A stretch of DNA of 64,000 nucleotides from positions 124,001 to 188,000 of the forward strand of contig CACYQD010000001.1 in NCBI GenBank assembly GCA_902776475.1, read 5' to 3'. The notes under the pieces were generated by a model. It had not been told where the DNA came from and made no database searches. It saw nothing but the letters and a program-made list of their open reading frames with translations. Shown here piece after piece: positions 35,601 to 42,655 of the stretch. Both the position numbers and the translations under genes were made by a program. Position 1 is the first letter of the stretch. The number at the start of each line of letters is the position of its first letter. Source of the DNA: an uncultured Prevotellaceae bacterium (GTDB lineage Bacteria > Bacteroidota > Bacteroidia > Bacteroidales > Bacteroidaceae).

Positions 35601-35994
35601 CGGACTTGGTCCACTGGAGTGACAAAAAGGTGTAGGTCTGCTCAAACACAAACGACACCTCCGTCTTTCCGGCTTCAAACCCGATGTACTGCGCGTTGTC
35701 ATCAGACGCGTCCACATAATTATATTTCCACTGGAAACCCTCAGGAAGGGGTTCCGACACCTTGATGGTGATGGTGTGCTTGCCACCAGCAGCCACCTCT
35801 CCGGCCCAGGCCGCGCCGCCCATGTCGCCCCACTGACCGGTCAGCGTGACGTCACCGGAGTAGATATTGCCGTCCGATGACGGAGTTCCCGTGGTCGTGA
35901 AGCGCCAATTGCCGACCAGCGGCAGTAGTTCCTGTGCCGACAGGTGCAGGCCACACAGGACCAAGAGCATCAACAATGTAAAGGTTTTCTTCAT
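32665..35994 (-). CDS. CE15 glucuronoyl esterase with three copies of an unassigned beta module
   Basis: A 1109-residue secreted protein. The CE15 alpha/beta-hydrolase domain spans about 270-640, with the nucleophile motif GVTGCSYAGKMA (Ser451), the acidic AQEPGGGGAAAW and the His in VPGHGHCQ. CE15 enzymes cut esters linking glucuronate of xylan to lignin. Modules of about 115-125 residues flank it: residues 23-146 (LLPLVGNW... NIYSGDVTLTGQWG), 660-785 (FLPLVGNW... NIYSGTVNFTGQWG), and a more diverged copy at about 948-1065 (VYQGTVNFTQQYAYVG). A bacterial Ig-like stretch (about 150-237) follows the first. The C-terminus (IYNLSGQPVNQLGKGVNIV) resembles a type IX-type tail. A -7-like TATTTTTG lies on the - strand at 36061-36068. 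Confidence 0.85.
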   Translation of the reverse strand: MKKTFTLLMLLVLCGLHLSAQELLPLVGNWRFTTTGTPSSDGNIYSGDVTLTGQWGDMGGAAWAGEVAAGGKHTITIKVSEPLPEGFQWKYNYVDASDDNAQYIGFEAGKTEVSFVFEQTYTFLSLQWTKSDPVTIHVIAVERTVEGELAKKPDLSFTPSSVRMEPGDAFTPPVLNNPYNLPVTYSSTATPAGFVSVDSQSGAVTIGEGEGSGKVTASFEGNEEYAAGSASYTITVRKKVEGGIPLVYDVENTGANASPVLPSKDEARKNDPLPDPLEWSDGSGRVTDFADWAQRRGEIAKEIQHYEIGEKPVVDPSAVVATMDGNTLKVAVTVNGQTLNLSATIKYPSTGEAPYALMIGTSGISLPSAVFNFRPIATMTFSESQVNNYSQMGSSAGRGNYEFDRLYPELKDNGAYSEWAWGLSRLIDGLQQLGPEVTKIDMSRIGVTGCSYAGKMALFCGAFDERVALTIAQEPGGGGAAAWRYSRWMNAQPNAESVEGLDNTDYNWFKQSLRDTYNGKNVSYLPHDHHELAAMVCPRALLMLGNPDYTWLADPSGYVSMNGALKVWEQFGIEDRVGYSIVPGHGHCQLPSVQYPEVEAFIDKYLLGKEDVNTTVRIAPQSYSKIDLDWWTGWWGNGEPGEFGADPVVYQGPDPGTETFLPLVGNWASRVTGEAAADGNIYSGTVNFTGQWGEVGGRPWGSDVTEGTKHVITVKTAKPVPAGIQWKLGYKDEYGEPIGETYPAIEASGNEIRITLTQSYWYLAVQRMSSQGIDPMEIVSVTRDVYLTEFTPSSEDLQVLVDYGAEIEGHQTSPNGLPATVSLPGNWGDVKLWGEPFNINDYPRYRIELASAPGAEGLLQMFLRNQAQADAYGGHYYPFAADQTVLEGAFNPADLENDPVVVQFALQNMTGNTVQTVVNDVILYKADGTPVHTSGLVANGWNPATIIPFGSEPVYQGTVNFTQQYAYVGPYSGTVATGTYHHFTFHTDAPIPEGFQMTTVIGEDVQTTPVVAEGNEYTFDVFSDYSFLALQYVGEQTPSVHFDRITRQVLEIDPTDIGSVIVDHADVQVVSTQIYNLSGQPVNQLGKGVNIVREKYSDGQYRIRKIMVY

Positions 35995-36161
35995 ACTGCT
36001 AAAACATTTTGAATAGGTTAACTTGAAATAAATATAAGTTGAGAGTTATGATTGATGCCGCAAAAATAGTATGACTTCCTGAAATGAGACTCAAATAATC
36101 TGCCAAATGGATTCACATTTGTTTCATGGTTTTACATTCTTCCAAAACGAAATAAAACCAA

Positions 36162-36188
36162 ACAAAAAAAGGCGGCCTCGCGGCCACC
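36162..36188 (-). terminator. Rho-independent terminator of the DUF3332 gene
   Basis: Read on the - strand: GGTGGCC-gcga-GGCCGCC (36171-36188) followed by a run of seven T. It lies 27 nt past the DUF3332 stop codon. Confidence 0.75.
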
Positions 36189-36215
36189 TTAAAAAGGGTT
36201 GGTATCTGCCAACAT

Positions 36216-36770
36216 TTATCTTGCAGCGAGGAAGAATCCCTCATGGGCAGCTGTCTCAGCATCCCTTACGCCCTGCTCATTGAGGGTGAAGTCACGGGTC
36301 TCGCCGTTGACCACCATCCTAATGCTCTTGCCATCCTCATTGAAACGGAAAATCTCCTTGGTGACTCCGTTCTGGCTCACTGACCAGCTGTCGTCGGCCT
36401 TGTTGTAGATCAAACGGGTCACTTCTCCTGTCGGAGAGGTGATCTTATAGCCGTTGCGAAGGGTCTTGACCGCATAGAGCCGGCCGTCCTCACCCATGAC
36501 CTTCTGGGTCTTTCCCACATTCGAAGCCACGGGGTTGTCACCTGTCCAGAACTCGATGGTGTTGAGCACCAAACTGTCTGCCATCAAGCAGAAACTGCCC
36601 ACAATAGGCATCAGGAAGAAGCCCACAATGGCGTTGATGTACTTGTTGTCACTCATTTCCCGCTGCCATTCGGCATATTGGTTGAAGAGACTGAACGAAC
36701 CGATGCATGAGCTGAACATCAAGCTTCCTGCCAAAAGGCAAACTACCGAACGAAAATAAATCTTTTTCAT
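36216..36770 (-). CDS. DUF3332 family lipoprotein
   Basis: A 184-residue protein with a lipoprotein signal (SLMFSSCIGSF, Cys22). The conserved start CIGSFSLFNQYAEWQREMSDNKYINAIV fits DUF3332. A hydrophobic segment (VGFFLMPIVGSFCLMADSLVLN, about 49-70) and IEFWTGDNP follow, also family hallmarks. The C-terminal half is predicted beta strands. Function is unknown. A -7-like TATATTTG lies on the - strand at 36852-36859. It is a single-gene unit with its own terminator. Confidence 0.85.
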   Translation of the reverse strand: MKKIYFRSVVCLLAGSLMFSSCIGSFSLFNQYAEWQREMSDNKYINAIVGFFLMPIVGSFCLMADSLVLNTIEFWTGDNPVASNVGKTQKVMGEDGRLYAVKTLRNGYKITSPTGEVTRLIYNKADDSWSVSQNGVTKEIFRFNEDGKSIRMVVNGETRDFTLNEQGVRDAETAAHEGFFLAAR

Positions 36771-36970
36771 GTCTATTAATATTTAGGTGAATAATTGTTC
36801 TTCTCGTGTTGCCAAAACGGCAAAACCTTGACATTTTTCCAATCAACACGGCAAATATACGACTTTTTTCTCATTAAATGCTCATAATCAGCACAAAAAT
36901 ACACATTCTCATGCCATTTCCCCCCAAGGAAACCCGCTTAAAGACCTTTGATTGTTTTTTAGTTCGATTA

Positions 36971-37002
36971 TTTGCCCATCTTGACAAAATTCCCTAAATT
37001 TG
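36971..37002 (+). promoter_or_regulatory. Sulfatase promoter
   Basis: TTTG (36971-36974), 20 nt, TAAATTTG (36995-37002). Transcription should start around 37006-37009, which makes the ATG at 37010 an unlikely start and supports the ATG at 37052. Confidence 0.7.
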
Positions 37003-37051
37003 CAAAAATATGGGCAATAGCCGCATGAACGACTTAAAAACGAAGACAGAC

Positions 37052-38464
37052 ATGAAAAAAGCCATCCGATACAGCGGAATTCTTGCTGCGGGCATCATCA
37101 TCCCCCAAGCAGCCGAAGGTGGAAATCCCAAAACCAAGGCCACACCCGAGCGTCCGAACATCATTTTCATCCTGGCCGACGACATGGGCTATGGTGACCT
37201 GTCATGCTACGGCAGCGAATATGTGAAGACGCCCAACATCGACCGGTTGGCAGCCACTGGAACCCGTTTCACCCAATGCTATGCGGGCAGCGGCATCAGT
37301 TCTCCCTCGCGCTGTTCGCTGATGACCGGCAAGAACACCGGCAACACCCGCATCCGCGACAACCAGTGTCCGGTTGGCGGCATCCAGGGCATGAAAATCA
37401 ATCCCCGGGGCGACACGACCTATATCCGCCGCGCCAACCTCCTGCTCGAAGACACCACACTGGCCACCGTCGTGGGCGCCGCCGGCTACCGCACCTGTCT
37501 GGTCAACAAATGGCACCTCGACGGCTATGACCCGGGGGCTTCGCCCAACCACCGCGGCTTCGACGAGTTTCATGGATGGACCATCTCGACCGTCCACTCC
37601 AACTCACCTTATTATTATCCCTATTACCGCTTCGACAACGACAAACTCATCCATATCAAGGCCAATGCGCACGACAAGCACGTGAAGCACAACACCGACC
37701 TCTCGACCGACGACGCCATCAAGTTCATCCGGCGCAACCGCCAAAACCCCTTCTTCCTCTACCTGGCCTATGACGCGCCCCATGAGCCCTACATCATCGA
37801 CAACACCGTGTGGTATGACGACAAGGAATGGGACATGAACACCAAGCGCTATGCCGCACTCATCACCCACATGGATGCCGCCATCGGACGACTGCTGAAG
37901 GAACTCGACCGGCTCGACCTGCGCGACAACACCCTCGTGATCTTCGCCTCGGACAACGGCGCCGCCGTCCAGGCTCCCCTGAAACTATTCAACTGCAATG
38001 CGGGGTTCAAAGGTCGCAAGGGACAACTCTATGAGGGTGGCATCCGCGTGCCGCTCATCGTCAACCAACCCGGGAAGGTGCCTGTGCAGACACTCGACAA
38101 CATCGTCTATTTCCCCGACATCATGCCCACTTTCGCCGCCCTCACAGGGGCCACACAACATCTGCCACAGGGCATCAGCGGCATCAATATCCTGCCGCTG
38201 TTCTACGGGCAACAGGTGGACACCGACAACCGTCTGCTCTACTGGGAGTTTCCCGGCGTGCAGCGTGCCGCCCGCCGTGGCGACTGGAAATGCGTGACCA
38301 TCAAACGGGGAGCGCCGCTGGAACTCTACAACCTGCGCGAAGACATGACGGAAAGCCACAACCTGGCCGACCAATATCCGGAGATGGTGGAGGAATTCGA
38401 CCGGCAAATGAAAGCCGCCCGCACACCGTCGCCCAATTGGCCGACGGCCGACGACCGTCCTTGA
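37052..38464 (+). CDS. Sulfatase (Ser-type, formylglycine-dependent)
   Basis: A 470-residue exported enzyme that removes sulfate esters. Using the start at 37052, a signal sequence (YSGILAAGIIIPQAAEG) precedes RPNIIFILADDMGYGD, whose Asp pair binds the metal. The sulfatase signature is SSPSRCSLMTGK, where Ser83 occupies the site converted to formylglycine. Further family motifs are TCLVNKWHLDG, FFLYLAYDAPHEP and VIFASDNGA. Ser-type sulfatases need an anaerobic maturase, and one is encoded 8 nt away on the opposite strand. Substrate is unknown; Prevotella-type sulfatases act on host mucin glycans or sulfated plant and algal sugars. An ATG at 37010 is possible but lies at the predicted transcription start. 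Confidence 0.92.
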   Translation: MKKAIRYSGILAAGIIIPQAAEGGNPKTKATPERPNIIFILADDMGYGDLSCYGSEYVKTPNIDRLAATGTRFTQCYAGSGISSPSRCSLMTGKNTGNTRIRDNQCPVGGIQGMKINPRGDTTYIRRANLLLEDTTLATVVGAAGYRTCLVNKWHLDGYDPGASPNHRGFDEFHGWTISTVHSNSPYYYPYYRFDNDKLIHIKANAHDKHVKHNTDLSTDDAIKFIRRNRQNPFFLYLAYDAPHEPYIIDNTVWYDDKEWDMNTKRYAALITHMDAAIGRLLKELDRLDLRDNTLVIFASDNGAAVQAPLKLFNCNAGFKGRKGQLYEGGIRVPLIVNQPGKVPVQTLDNIVYFPDIMPTFAALTGATQHLPQGISGINILPLFYGQQVDTDNRLLYWEFPGVQRAARRGDWKCVTIKRGAPLELYNLREDMTESHNLADQYPEMVEEFDRQMKAARTPSPNWPTADDRP

Positions 38465-38472
38465 CCACCGCC

Positions 38473-39639
38473 TCACTTGCCTGCCACCTGACGGGCCATT
38501 TCGGCCATGAAGTCAGCGGAATGTTCAAAAAAACGGCGGTATCCCTCACATAGATAATTCAGTCCCGGTTCTCCGTCAACACTCTGGAGCAGCCGGTTCT
38601 TGGGACATTCCCCATGGCAAAGCCGCTCGTACGGACACTGTCGGCATTGCTGGGGAAGTGTGGTTTTCAGTGTCTGAAAAGCACGTTGCCGGGCGCTATG
38701 GACGAGGGTGGAGAGCGGTTGCTGAAGCATATTGCCCAACCGATGCTCAGGGAAGACGAAATGGTCGCAGGAATACACGTCGCCATTGAATTCCATCGCC
38801 AGCGCATAGCCACATTCCCGTGCCATGGAGCACAGCCCAGGCTCCACGCCCAACCAGTTGGCCAGCGTCGATTCAAACAGTTGCACATAGACTTCTCCCA
38901 CGTCATGACGCTTCCACTCATCGAAGACCGCACAGAGGAAATCTCCCCATTGGCGGGGAGTCACCGACTCAGGGGTGACCTCAGTCCTCTCTGCGCCGCT
39001 CACACGGGCGCCTCCAGACAGAAGGGGTTCGACGATGGGCGTGAATTGCAGATAGCGGCAACCGATGTCCTTGAAAAACTGATAAAACGCCTGGGGATGG
39101 TCAGCATTGAGGCGGTTGACCACAGCCATGGCATTCCACATCACGCCATGCCGGTCGAGCATCTCGATGGCTCTCATCACCTGATGATGGGTTCCCCCAC
39201 CCCGCCGGTCTCTGCGGTAGGCATCGTGCCAGGGCTGTGGCCCGTCGATGGACAGTCCCACCAACCATCCGTTGTCGTGAAGGAAGTCGCACCATTCCTC
39301 GGTGAGCAGTGTCCCGTTGGTCTGGATGCAGTTGTCGATGACATGCCCTCCCGCATACTTGCGCTGCAGGCGCAGCGCGTGTCTGTAAAACGAGAGGGAG
39401 CGCAGCATGGTCTCGCCGCCGTGCCAGGTGAAAAGCACCTCGCGCTGGGGCTGCATGGCGATGTATTGCCGGGTGAACTCCTCCAGCAATTCATCACTCA
39501 TCACATGCCGCTGCACATCCTCATAAAGGTGTGATTTCTCCAGGTAATAACAATAACGGCAAGCCAGGTTGCAGCGTGCGCCTGCTGGCTTGAGCATCAC
39601 ATAGACCGGATGAGTGAAGGGGGCTGTAAAACCGTTCAT
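38473..39639 (-). CDS. Anaerobic sulfatase-maturating enzyme (radical SAM, SPASM)
   Basis: A 388-residue cytoplasmic enzyme that oxidises a Ser or Cys in nascent sulfatases to formylglycine. The radical SAM cluster motif is CNLACRYC (Cys23, Cys27, Cys30). Other anSME hallmarks are VYVMLKPAG at the start, FTWHGGE, DNCIQTNGTLL and VGLSIDGP. The C-terminal SPASM region has ordered cysteines for two more clusters (ECGYAL...YSCDHFVFPEHRLGN...CRQCPYERLCHGECPKNR). It converges with the sulfatase gene and lies 17 nt downstream of the regulatory-domain protein gene on its own strand. Confidence 0.93.
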   Translation of the reverse strand: MNGFTAPFTHPVYVMLKPAGARCNLACRYCYYLEKSHLYEDVQRHVMSDELLEEFTRQYIAMQPQREVLFTWHGGETMLRSLSFYRHALRLQRKYAGGHVIDNCIQTNGTLLTEEWCDFLHDNGWLVGLSIDGPQPWHDAYRRDRRGGGTHHQVMRAIEMLDRHGVMWNAMAVVNRLNADHPQAFYQFFKDIGCRYLQFTPIVEPLLSGGARVSGAERTEVTPESVTPRQWGDFLCAVFDEWKRHDVGEVYVQLFESTLANWLGVEPGLCSMARECGYALAMEFNGDVYSCDHFVFPEHRLGNMLQQPLSTLVHSARQRAFQTLKTTLPQQCRQCPYERLCHGECPKNRLLQSVDGEPGLNYLCEGYRRFFEHSADFMAEMARQVAGK

Positions 39640-39656
39640 GAAAAGCAGACAGGCAC

Positions 39657-40889
39657 TTACCGTTTCCGCAATTTATGGATGGCGTTCTCCAACGACTCGG
39701 AAGGTTCGATGATGTTGTAGTCGCCCCAGAAGTCGGGATCGGTGAAATACTGCACCTTGTCGTAATAAGAGTCACGGGAACTGAACGACGACTTGCCGCT
39801 GATGGGTTCTGCATTTTCCGACAACAGGTCGGTGACCACCATCTCGGCCTCCACATGGTAGGGTGAGGCAAAGAGTTTCTTGCGCCACTCACAATAGAAG
39901 CGCACGTCGCTGTGCAGGTAGTGCAACCGGCTGACTCCATTGTCATAACGATAGGCCACCGTGGTCAGCAGTTCACGGGGTTTGAACCTTACCCCGGCAG
40001 GTTTGTGCAGCAAGATGCACGCAGCGGCGGCGGCCTCATCCGACATGTCGAGCGCCATCTCGATGCGGGTGAACGCCAGATTCTGCCGGTCGATATACAT
40101 CCGTCCGCGCTGGAGCACATGATCGGTGGCCACGGCAGGTTCAAAGGAGATGACCAACTGCGGACGGTCGTTGATCGTGACGGGCACCTCCATGCGGAGA
40201 TGATAGAATTCGAGTTCTTCCCGGTCGAGCAGTATCCCACGCTGCTTGACCAGGTCAAGGGTCACAGGGAGCGTCGGTCCGCCCTGGATCTTGGCACCGA
40301 GGGTGTCGGTCTCGCGCGCACTGACCAGTTTACGTCCCTTCTCTATCGACACCCGGTCAACGCCGGTGAGCCGGTTGTAGCCACTTTTATAAAGGTCGGT
40401 CACAGCCTCTGCCACATAGATATAACGCTTTCCCTTCTGTGTGGTCTCCCGATAGAAGCACCGCATCAGTTCGTTGTTCCGGCTGTAATTGTCGTGGACC
40501 TTGTCCATGGCCGCCAGGACGATGTCGAGCGGATTCATGGCGGAGACGATGACTTCAGAAAGGGTGATATAGCCAGGACTCAACTTGATTTTCAAGTTGT
40601 CGGTGGATTTCCCCTCGAGTGAAACTTTAATGCTGGAATATCCCAGGCAAGAGACATATATAGCATCCACAGGCTTCTGCGTCTTCAGCGTGAAGCGCCC
40701 ATCGGCATTGGTCACCGTGGCTTCATGGCTTTCCGAAGTGGTGATACTGGCCTGTGGCAGTTTGCGCCCCGTCTGCGCGTCACGCACGGTTCCGCTCACG
40801 GAATGCATGGCACCCTGTGCCATGACCTCTGTCAAGGGGAACAGGCACAGCAGCAAGACTATCAGCAAGAATTGATCAACCTTTTTCAT
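39657..40889 (-). CDS. Exported protein with an N-terminal carboxypeptidase-like regulatory domain
   Basis: A 410-residue protein: signal peptide (about 1-25), then a CarboxypepD_reg-like/CNA-B-type domain (VSGTVRDAQTGRKLPQASI...TNADGRFTL), a strand ending LSEVIVSAMNP, and about 280 residues without a recognised domain. The layout (SGTV... then SEVIV) matches Bacteroidetes proteins in which a TonB-receptor-like N-domain is fused to a DUF rather than a barrel. There is no plug or barrel here. Function is unknown. It precedes the anSME gene by 17 nt, so the two are probably cotranscribed. Confidence 0.7.
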   Translation of the reverse strand: MKKVDQFLLIVLLLCLFPLTEVMAQGAMHSVSGTVRDAQTGRKLPQASITTSESHEATVTNADGRFTLKTQKPVDAIYVSCLGYSSIKVSLEGKSTDNLKIKLSPGYITLSEVIVSAMNPLDIVLAAMDKVHDNYSRNNELMRCFYRETTQKGKRYIYVAEAVTDLYKSGYNRLTGVDRVSIEKGRKLVSARETDTLGAKIQGGPTLPVTLDLVKQRGILLDREELEFYHLRMEVPVTINDRPQLVISFEPAVATDHVLQRGRMYIDRQNLAFTRIEMALDMSDEAAAAACILLHKPAGVRFKPRELLTTVAYRYDNGVSRLHYLHSDVRFYCEWRKKLFASPYHVEAEMVVTDLLSENAEPISGKSSFSSRDSYYDKVQYFTDPDFWGDYNIIEPSESLENAIHKLRKR

Positions 40890-40951
40890 ACAATAACCTC
40901 CATTTCGGGTGTAAATTTAAACAATTCATAGGATATTTGCAAATAATTGTC

Positions 40952-40959
40952 TATTTTTG
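40952..40959 (+). promoter_or_regulatory. -7 box before the DUF3298 gene
   Basis: TATTTTTG, about 25 nt before the ATG at 40984. No TTTG at the usual distance. The TTG at 40957, which opens the same frame, lies within this box. Confidence 0.4.
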
Positions 40960-40983
40960 CAACACCAGAAATATAAAAAATTC

Positions 40984-41838
40984 ATGCGTATCTTCTCCTG
41001 TTTGCTGCTGTTGTCGTTCGTGCTCCTGTTGTCTGACTGCAAGAACACCAACGACCGTGCTGTCAAGTCAGGACAGGACGCCGCACCGCCCTCCCTGACG
41101 GCACAGGAGCAACCGCTGCGGACCGACTCTTTCAAATATGCCTTGAAAAGTGAGCACGGCTCCTGCGATGTCTATATCGACTACCCCACAGAAGGGCCGC
41201 CCGTCATCGTCAGCACGCTGCGGGATTTCATCAAGGCCACGCTCTTCGAGGATGCCGCGCCTGACCTTGAAGGGGACGATGCACAGGAGATGGTGCGCAA
41301 ATACTGCATGGAGCGGCAGAAAAATCTGGCCAAGACCCTGGAGCAGATGGGCATCCATCACGTCAGTGAGAGCGACGCCCCTGAGGAAGGCATCGATATC
41401 CGGATGGTATGCAGGGGGGAGAAGTTCGTCACCTACGAGGTCTACCGCTATTCTTTCATCACCCATGGCGCACACGGGGAATATTCCGACTACGGGGTGA
41501 CCTTCCGCATCAGTGACGGCCACCGGTTCGGCGATGACCTCCTCGCCAAGACCGATGAAGACCTGTATGCACATATCCGCGCGGGACTGAAATCCTATTT
41601 TGAGATTGCTGACGACCGCCAACTGGAGGAGATCTGCACCGCAGACCTGAGTCTGATGCCCATGCCTACGTTCCCGCCCTATCTCGTGGCCGACGGGGTG
41701 CGCTTCCACTACTCCATCTACGACATCTGTCCCTTCGACTGGGGAGATCCGGCCTTCACCATCCCCTACGCCGTCATACGCCCCTACCTGACGGAAAGCG
41801 CCAAGGAACTGCTGACCACACAAAACTCCGAGAAATGA
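40984..41838 (+). CDS. DUF3298 domain lipoprotein
   Basis: A 284-residue exported lipoprotein (hydrophobic core FSCLLLLSFVLLL, lipobox LLSDCKN). The C-terminal part (YEVYRYSFITHGAHGEYSDYGVTFRISDGHRFGDDLL... and FHYSIYDICPFDWGDPAFTIPYAVIRPYL) fits the DUF3298/RsiV-like fold, seen in periplasmic anti-sigma and lysozyme-binding proteins. Function here is unknown. The start at 40984 (MRIFSCLL) is chosen because the upstream TTG is in the promoter. The end overlaps trmH by 4 nt (ATGA), indicating coupling. Confidence 0.8.
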   Translation: MRIFSCLLLLSFVLLLSDCKNTNDRAVKSGQDAAPPSLTAQEQPLRTDSFKYALKSEHGSCDVYIDYPTEGPPVIVSTLRDFIKATLFEDAAPDLEGDDAQEMVRKYCMERQKNLAKTLEQMGIHHVSESDAPEEGIDIRMVCRGEKFVTYEVYRYSFITHGAHGEYSDYGVTFRISDGHRFGDDLLAKTDEDLYAHIRAGLKSYFEIADDRQLEEICTADLSLMPMPTFPPYLVADGVRFHYSIYDICPFDWGDPAFTIPYAVIRPYLTESAKELLTTQNSEK

Positions 41839-42635
41839 ATATCATAGAAATCACATCACTCAACCATCCCGGCGTGGAGGTGTTCAGCACCCTGACGGAA
41901 GCGCAGTTGCGACAGCGGGTGGAACCCACGAAGGGCATTTTCATCGCAGAAAGCCCGAAAGTGATCCGCGTGGCCCTCGATGCCGGATACGAACCGACGG
42001 CACTGCTCTGTGAGCGCAAGCACATCACGGGCGATGCCGCCGACATCCTCCAAAGGTGCGGCGGCATACCGGTTTACACGGGAGACCGCGAGACCCTGGC
42101 CTCACTCACCGGATATACCCTAACACGGGGAGTGCTGTGCGCCATGCGGAGACCTGTCGCCCCGTCGGTCGAAGAGACCTGCCGCCATGCACGCCGCGTG
42201 GTGGTGATCCACGGTGTGGTGGATACCACCAACATCGGCGCCATCTTCCGTTCCGCAGCGGCACTGGGCATGGATGCCGTCCTGCTGACGCCCGACTCCT
42301 GCGACCCGCTCAACCGCAGGGCCGTCAGGGTATCGATGGGCTCGGTCTTCCTCGTGCCCTGGACCTGGACGGACCCTGGACTCGGCCAACTCCGTGACAT
42401 GGGGTTCCGCACGGCAGCCATGGCGCTCACCGACAACTCGGTGCCTATCGACTATCCCCCATTGCAAGAGATTCCCCGACTCGCCGTCATCATGGGCACG
42501 GAGGGGGACGGTCTGCCGCAGTCGGCCATCGACGGAGCGGACTATGTGGTCAGGATTCCCATGGCCCACGGCGTGGACTCCCTGAATGTGGCCGCGGCGG
42601 CAGCCGTGGCGTTCTGGCAGTTGCGTGCCAAATGA
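41835..42635 (+). CDS. TrmH family RNA 2'-O-methyltransferase
   Basis: A 266-residue SPOUT methyltransferase that should modify a ribose in rRNA or tRNA. The trefoil-knot motifs are present: VVDTTNIGAIFRSAAALGMDAVLL (motif 1 Asn-Arg), VIMGTEGDGLP (motif 2), and IPMAHGVDSLNVAAAAAVAFW (motif 3). An N-terminal substrate-binding domain (about 1-100) is present, as in RlmB/TsnR-like members. The exact target cannot be assigned. It is coupled to the preceding lipoprotein gene by a 4-nt overlap. Confidence 0.9.
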   Translation: MNIIEITSLNHPGVEVFSTLTEAQLRQRVEPTKGIFIAESPKVIRVALDAGYEPTALLCERKHITGDAADILQRCGGIPVYTGDRETLASLTGYTLTRGVLCAMRRPVAPSVEETCRHARRVVVIHGVVDTTNIGAIFRSAAALGMDAVLLTPDSCDPLNRRAVRVSMGSVFLVPWTWTDPGLGQLRDMGFRTAAMALTDNSVPIDYPPLQEIPRLAVIMGTEGDGLPQSAIDGADYVVRIPMAHGVDSLNVAAAAAVAFWQLRAK

Positions 42636-42655
42636 AATGACAATCCCATGTCCAG

